Below, piece by piece: positions 54,573-64,000 of a stretch of 64,000 bases of DNA. Both the position numbers and the translations under genes were made by a program. Origin of the DNA: JASHVB01 sp035523995 (GTDB taxonomy: Bacteria > Pseudomonadota > Alphaproteobacteria > Acetobacterales > Acetobacteraceae); NCBI GenBank assembly GCA_035523995.1, contig DATKPQ010000019.1, positions 28,042 to 92,041 of the forward strand, read 5' to 3'. Within the stretch, counting starts at the first letter, position 1, and every line of letters begins with the position of its first letter. The notes under the pieces were generated by a model. The model had not been told where the DNA came from, ran no database searches, and saw nothing but the letters and a program-made list of their open reading frames with translations.

Positions 54573-55717
54573 CTGGTCTGACCTTCCGCTTTGATCCGGT
54601 GACTCTGCCGCCGGAAGCGATCGCGCTGCGTGCGGAGGTGCGGGCGTTCATCAAGGAGCATCAGCACCTGATGGGTTTCACGCGCGGCGAGTTCAATCGC
54701 GACTTCAGCCGCGCGATGGGAAAGCGCGGCTGGATCGGCATGACCTGGCCGAAGCAATATGGCGGCCACGAAAGGTCTTCGTTCGAACGCTACGTCGTGA
54801 TCGAGGAAATGCTGGTTGCCGGTGCACCTTTGTCGGCGCATTACACCGGCGACCGCCAGAGCGGGCCCAACATATTACGATTCGGCACCGAAGAGCAGAA
54901 GCAACATTTTTTGCCGAAGATCGCTGCGGGTGAGCTGACGTTCTGCATCGGCATGAGCGAGCCAAATTCCGGTTCCGACCTTGCCGGCACCCGCACCCGC
55001 GCGGTGAAGCTGGACGGCGGCTATCGCATCAACGGCAGCAAGCTCTGGACCTCCAATGCGCATCGCGCCGACTACGCAATCCTATTCTGCAAGATGGCGC
55101 AGGAGGGTGGACCCGAGCCGGACCGTCATGCCGGCGCGACGCAATTCCTGCTGGATTTGAAATCGCCCGGCATTGAAATCCACCCTGTTCGTAACTTGCT
55201 CGGCGAACATCATTTCAACCAGATCTTCCTGACCGACGTGTTCGTGCCGGACTGGCTGCTGCTGGGCAAGGAAGGCAACGGCTGGAACCAAGTCACCAGC
55301 GAACTCGCATTCGAACGCAGCGCGCCCGACCGCTTCCTGGTGTTTTTCCAGGTGCTGCGCGAGATGCTGCGCATGGCCGGTCCGAACCCGGATCGTGCGA
55401 CTGCCGCCGCATTGGGCCGGCTGGTGGCGCAGCTTGCCACGCTGCGCAGCATGTCGCTGTCGATTGCGGGGATGCTGCAGGACGGGCTGCAGCCGAATAC
55501 CGAGTCGGCTGTCGTGAAAGACCTGGGCACGCGGTACGAGCAGGATATTCCGATAGCGGCACGACAGTTGTTTCCGACGGAACCGGAACTGGAGGCCACG
55601 GACCTTTATACCTCGATGATCGCGCGAGCGACGATGAATGCGCCGCGGCTTTCGATCCAGGGCGGCACGCGCGAGATCCTGCGTGGGATTATCGCACGTG
55701 GCCTGGGACTGCGCTAA
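54569..55717 (+). CDS. Acyl-CoA dehydrogenase, subunit 1
   Basis: 382 residues. The FAD/substrate region reads FCIGMSEPNSGSDLAGTRTR, with GYRINGSKLWTSNAHRADYA and the C-terminal IQGGTREILRGIIARGLGL. It oxidises an acyl-CoA thioester to the enoyl-CoA. The pair with the following shorter ACAD resembles the heteromeric FadE pairs known from steroid and side-chain degradation. It overlaps the LLM gene by 4 nt. Confidence 0.9.
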   Translation: MTGLTFRFDPVTLPPEAIALRAEVRAFIKEHQHLMGFTRGEFNRDFSRAMGKRGWIGMTWPKQYGGHERSSFERYVVIEEMLVAGAPLSAHYTGDRQSGPNILRFGTEEQKQHFLPKIAAGELTFCIGMSEPNSGSDLAGTRTRAVKLDGGYRINGSKLWTSNAHRADYAILFCKMAQEGGPEPDRHAGATQFLLDLKSPGIEIHPVRNLLGEHHFNQIFLTDVFVPDWLLLGKEGNGWNQVTSELAFERSAPDRFLVFFQVLREMLRMAGPNPDRATAAALGRLVAQLATLRSMSLSIAGMLQDGLQPNTESAVVKDLGTRYEQDIPIAARQLFPTEPELEATDLYTSMIARATMNAPRLSIQGGTREILRGIIARGLGLR

Positions 55718-55735
55718 AATCAAAGGAGTGTTCTT

Positions 55736-56818
55736 ATGGCGATGCGTGACGAAACCCGCATGCTGCTCGAGAGCATGGACCGCTTGTTCCAGGACAAGGC
55801 CACGAAGCAGGTTGTCGATGCCGCGGAGCAAGGCACCTTCCCGAACGGCCTGTGGCAGGCCGTCAGCGAAACAGGCGTGCCGCTGGCGGCGCTGCCGGAA
55901 TCCGCCGGCGGCGCCGATGCCGAATGGGCCGACCTTTATTATGTGCTTCGCGTTGCCGGACGCTGTGCCGCACCAATCCCTCTGGCGGAAACGATGCTGG
56001 CCGGCTGGATCGCTGCCGCGGCAGGGTTGGAACTCACCGACGCACCGATGACCGTCGGCCCCGTACGGGCCGACGACAAACTTACGCTGGAACGCGACGG
56101 CAACGGATGGTTGCTCAACGGCTGCGCCAGCCGCCTGCCCTACGCGCGGTTCGCAGCCCGCATCGTCCTCATTGCCGACGGGCCGGATGGCGAAATGGCG
56201 GTGGCGCTGGATGGGACCGAGGGCGCGGAAACCACCGAGGGCCGCAACATCGCGCGCGAGCCTCGCGATACATTGCGGTTCGATGCCGTTCGCCTGGCGG
56301 CCGACGCCGCCGCCCTTGTTCGCAATGGCACCACGCGTGCCGCGCTGTACCGCCGCGGCGCCCTCGCCCGCGCTGTTATGATGTCCGGCGCGCTGGAGTG
56401 TGCAATGGGCCTCGCAGTGACCTATGCGCAGGAACGCCAGCAATTCGGTCGGCCGATTTCGAAGTTTCAGGCCGTGCAGCAGAATTTAGCCTTGCTGGCT
56501 GGCCAGACAGCAGCTGCCGTGGCAGCTGCGAATCTCGGCATCGAAACGCTGTCGCGCAACGACCCGGAGGCCGAGGAGTTTGCCGTCACAATCGCCAAGA
56601 CCCGCGTTGGCGACGCTGCTACTTTGGCCGCCGAGATCGCGCACCAGGTCCATGGTGCGATCGGCTTTACTCAAGATTACGCATTGCAGCTTTCCACCCG
56701 CCGACTGTGGTCATGGCGGGAGGAATTTGGCACGGATTCGGAATGGGCGGCGCGGCTTGGCCGGCTGGTCTGTGCTCATGGTCCGGAAAACCTTTGGCCA
56801 ACTCTCACGGCGGCGTAG
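55736..56818 (+). CDS. Acyl-CoA dehydrogenase, subunit 2
   Basis: 360 residues. The N-terminal domain is shorter and more divergent than in subunit 1 (EQGTFPNGLWQAVSETGVPL), while the C-terminal helical domain keeps YAQERQQFGRPISKFQAVQQ and HQVHGAIGFTQDYALQLSTR. The usual SEP-type FAD motif of the middle domain is not obvious, in keeping with a non-catalytic partner in a heterotetramer. It is the last gene of the cluster; a 329-bp gap follows. Confidence 0.87.
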   Translation: MAMRDETRMLLESMDRLFQDKATKQVVDAAEQGTFPNGLWQAVSETGVPLAALPESAGGADAEWADLYYVLRVAGRCAAPIPLAETMLAGWIAAAAGLELTDAPMTVGPVRADDKLTLERDGNGWLLNGCASRLPYARFAARIVLIADGPDGEMAVALDGTEGAETTEGRNIAREPRDTLRFDAVRLAADAAALVRNGTTRAALYRRGALARAVMMSGALECAMGLAVTYAQERQQFGRPISKFQAVQQNLALLAGQTAAAVAAANLGIETLSRNDPEAEEFAVTIAKTRVGDAATLAAEIAHQVHGAIGFTQDYALQLSTRRLWSWREEFGTDSEWAARLGRLVCAHGPENLWPTLTAA

Positions 56819-57147
56819 CGGGACCCCAGAAAGCCAGCGGGGCGCGGGGCTATCCCTGATATCAGTTTCGTGAGGCCGTCAACCGAACTAATCACGACGT
56901 TGTGAGCGCGGCACGACTTTGCTGGTTACGCCGGGGTACTGACAAGGCCCGCATTCACTTCGAGGTAATTTGAAATCTTTATCCCGCAGTAGGTAACCGT
57001 TCTCACGCAGTCGTGAGGCAAAGCCGCCGAGATAACGAATTTTGGCGTTCGCGCTTTTTGTTATCATTGTCCGCTTGGTGCTACCCACCCCGGTCGGATG
57101 CCGCTGCCGCCGCGGTTAGCGCCATACGAAGCCTCAGGAGCAAGACG
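56819..57147. other. Leader region of the giant kinase gene
   Basis: 329 bp. It carries two hairpins: CTCACG-CAGT-CGTGAG at 57002-57017 and a longer one at 57031-57065 (GATAAC paired with GTTATC, with an inner GCG-TTCG-CGC). A Shine-Dalgarno CAGGAG lies 8 nt before the ATG at 57148. An A/T-richer run at about 56965-56990 could be part of a promoter. No gene is supported. Confidence 0.45.
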
Positions 57148-63228
<6,081 letters not shown>

Positions 63229-63241
63229 AAAGGATCTTGCC

Positions 63242-64000
63242 GTGAACGCGATCGCGCCAAGGCCGGGCGAGCAAATGAACATCCTGCTGGTCGATGACCA
63301 GCCGGCAAAGTTGCTGAGCTATGAAGCGATTCTCGGCGAGCTGGGCGAGAATCTGCTGAAGGCGAACTCGGCGAACGAGGCATTGCAGCATCTGCTGAAG
63401 AACGAGATCGCGGTGGTGCTGATCGATGTCTGCATGCCCGATCTGGACGGGTTCGAACTGGCGGCGATGATCCGCGACCATCCGCGCTTCCAGCGGACGG
63501 CGATCATCTTCGTCTCGGCGATCATGATGTCGGACCTGGATCGGCTGCGCGGCTACGAACTTGGGGCGGTGGATTACGTGCCGGTGCCGTTCACACCGGA
63601 GTTGCTGCGCGCCAAGGTGCGGGTGTTCGCTGACCTGTATCGCAAGACCCGGCAACTGGAGCTGCTGAACTCCGAACTCGAACGACGGGTGGAGGAGCGG
63701 ACCGCGGAGCTGGCGCAGGCCAATGCCGACCTGGAGCGGCGGGTAGAGGAACGCACGCGTGAGCGCGAGGACGCGCTGGCGCAAGTGCACGAAATGCAGA
63801 AGATGGAGAGTCTGGGCCAGCTTACCGGCGGCGTGGCGCATGATTTCAACAATCTGCTGATGGTGATTCTGGGCAATTTGCAGCTTCTGCGCAAACGGGT
63901 GCCGGACGATGCGCGCTTGGAACGCCTGATCGATGGCGCCATCAAGGGCGCGGAGCGCGGTGCCACGTTGACCAAGCGCATGCTGGCATTTGCGCGCCGG
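63242..64000 (+). CDS. Receiver domain-histidine kinase, 5' part
   Basis: At least 253 residues, cut by the window edge. The GTG start has AAGGA 8 nt upstream; an ATG at 63275 is an alternative. A receiver domain (about 12-130, MNILLVDDQPAKLLSYEAI, phospho-acceptor Asp62 in LIDVCMPDLDGFE) leads through a coiled coil (ERRVEERTAELAQ twice) to a HisKA-type region with His200 (GGVAHDFNNLLMVILGN). The 13-nt spacing from the giant kinase implies one operon, and this protein may receive phosphate from it and relay further. Confidence 0.9.
   Translation, partial: MNAIAPRPGEQMNILLVDDQPAKLLSYEAILGELGENLLKANSANEALQHLLKNEIAVVLIDVCMPDLDGFELAAMIRDHPRFQRTAIIFVSAIMMSDLDRLRGYELGAVDYVPVPFTPELLRAKVRVFADLYRKTRQLELLNSELERRVEERTAELAQANADLERRVEERTREREDALAQVHEMQKMESLGQLTGGVAHDFNNLLMVILGNLQLLRKRVPDDARLERLIDGAIKGAERGATLTKRMLAFARR

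Overview
The window is 64 kb of high-GC DNA with dense, mostly operon-packed bacterial genes. The gene content points to an alphaproteobacterium, most likely Acetobacteraceae/Rhodospirillales. The main clues are a fused shikimate kinase/3-dehydroquinate synthase, a TIGR02302 (DUF4175) protein coupled to lysA, a tandem urtABCDE and ureDABCEFG locus, SmoEFG-type polyol transport with mannitol dehydrogenase, PEP-CTERM proteins and a MaeB-type malic enzyme. This placement is inferred from gene content, not from a phylogeny. No rRNA, tRNA, CRISPR array, intact IS or phage was seen.

Layout. 1-1.85 kb: 3' end of a type II secretion operon (gspI-J-K). 1.9-10.4 kb: two paralogous secreted beta-propeller/phosphoesterases flanking a divergent pair of PEP-CTERM proteins, plus a small secreted protein. 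10.7-14.0 kb: a TonB-like energy transducer and a TonB-dependent receptor. 14.2-21.9 kb: lysA, a TIGR02302 membrane protein, an OmpA-like porin and convergent maeB. 22.1-26.9 kb: polyol/sugar ABC transporter (binding protein and two permeases, no ATPase gene) with mannitol dehydrogenase. 27.3-30.3 kb (minus): chorismate mutase/P-protein-like gene, hisC, tyrA. 30.6-32.2 kb: double cold-shock-domain protein and two small proteins.

32.6-45.0 kb is the urea locus. A perfect-looking sigma-54 promoter precedes urtA, and urtABCDE (urea ABC importer) is followed by ureD-A-B-C-E-F-G (urease). Two foreign-looking pieces interrupt it: a FitA-like antitoxin with only the tail of a PIN toxin between urtE and ureD, and a pair of TIR-like reading frames between ureB and ureC. 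Several junctions carry palindromic repeats. The logic is nitrogen-limited urea uptake and hydrolysis to ammonia.

45.1-50.6 kb: xerD with a small membrane protein, divergent aroKB, an MFS transporter and a luciferase-like monooxygenase. 50.9-56.8 kb: a SRPBCC protein and a five-gene plus-strand catabolic cluster (SMP-30 lactonase, HCCA-isomerase-like, luciferase-like oxidoreductase, two acyl-CoA dehydrogenases). 57.1-64 kb: a 2026-residue cytosolic hybrid histidine kinase with ten near-identical 92-residue HAMP units (the architecture of fungal Nik1/Os-1 kinases), a GAF-like region, a kinase core and three receivers. It is followed by a receiver-histidine kinase gene that runs off the end.

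The strongest candidates for something new are the TIR-like gene pair inside the urease operon and the ten-unit HAMP kinase with its evident internal amplification. Dispersed palindromic repeats of at least two families are scattered through intergenic spaces.
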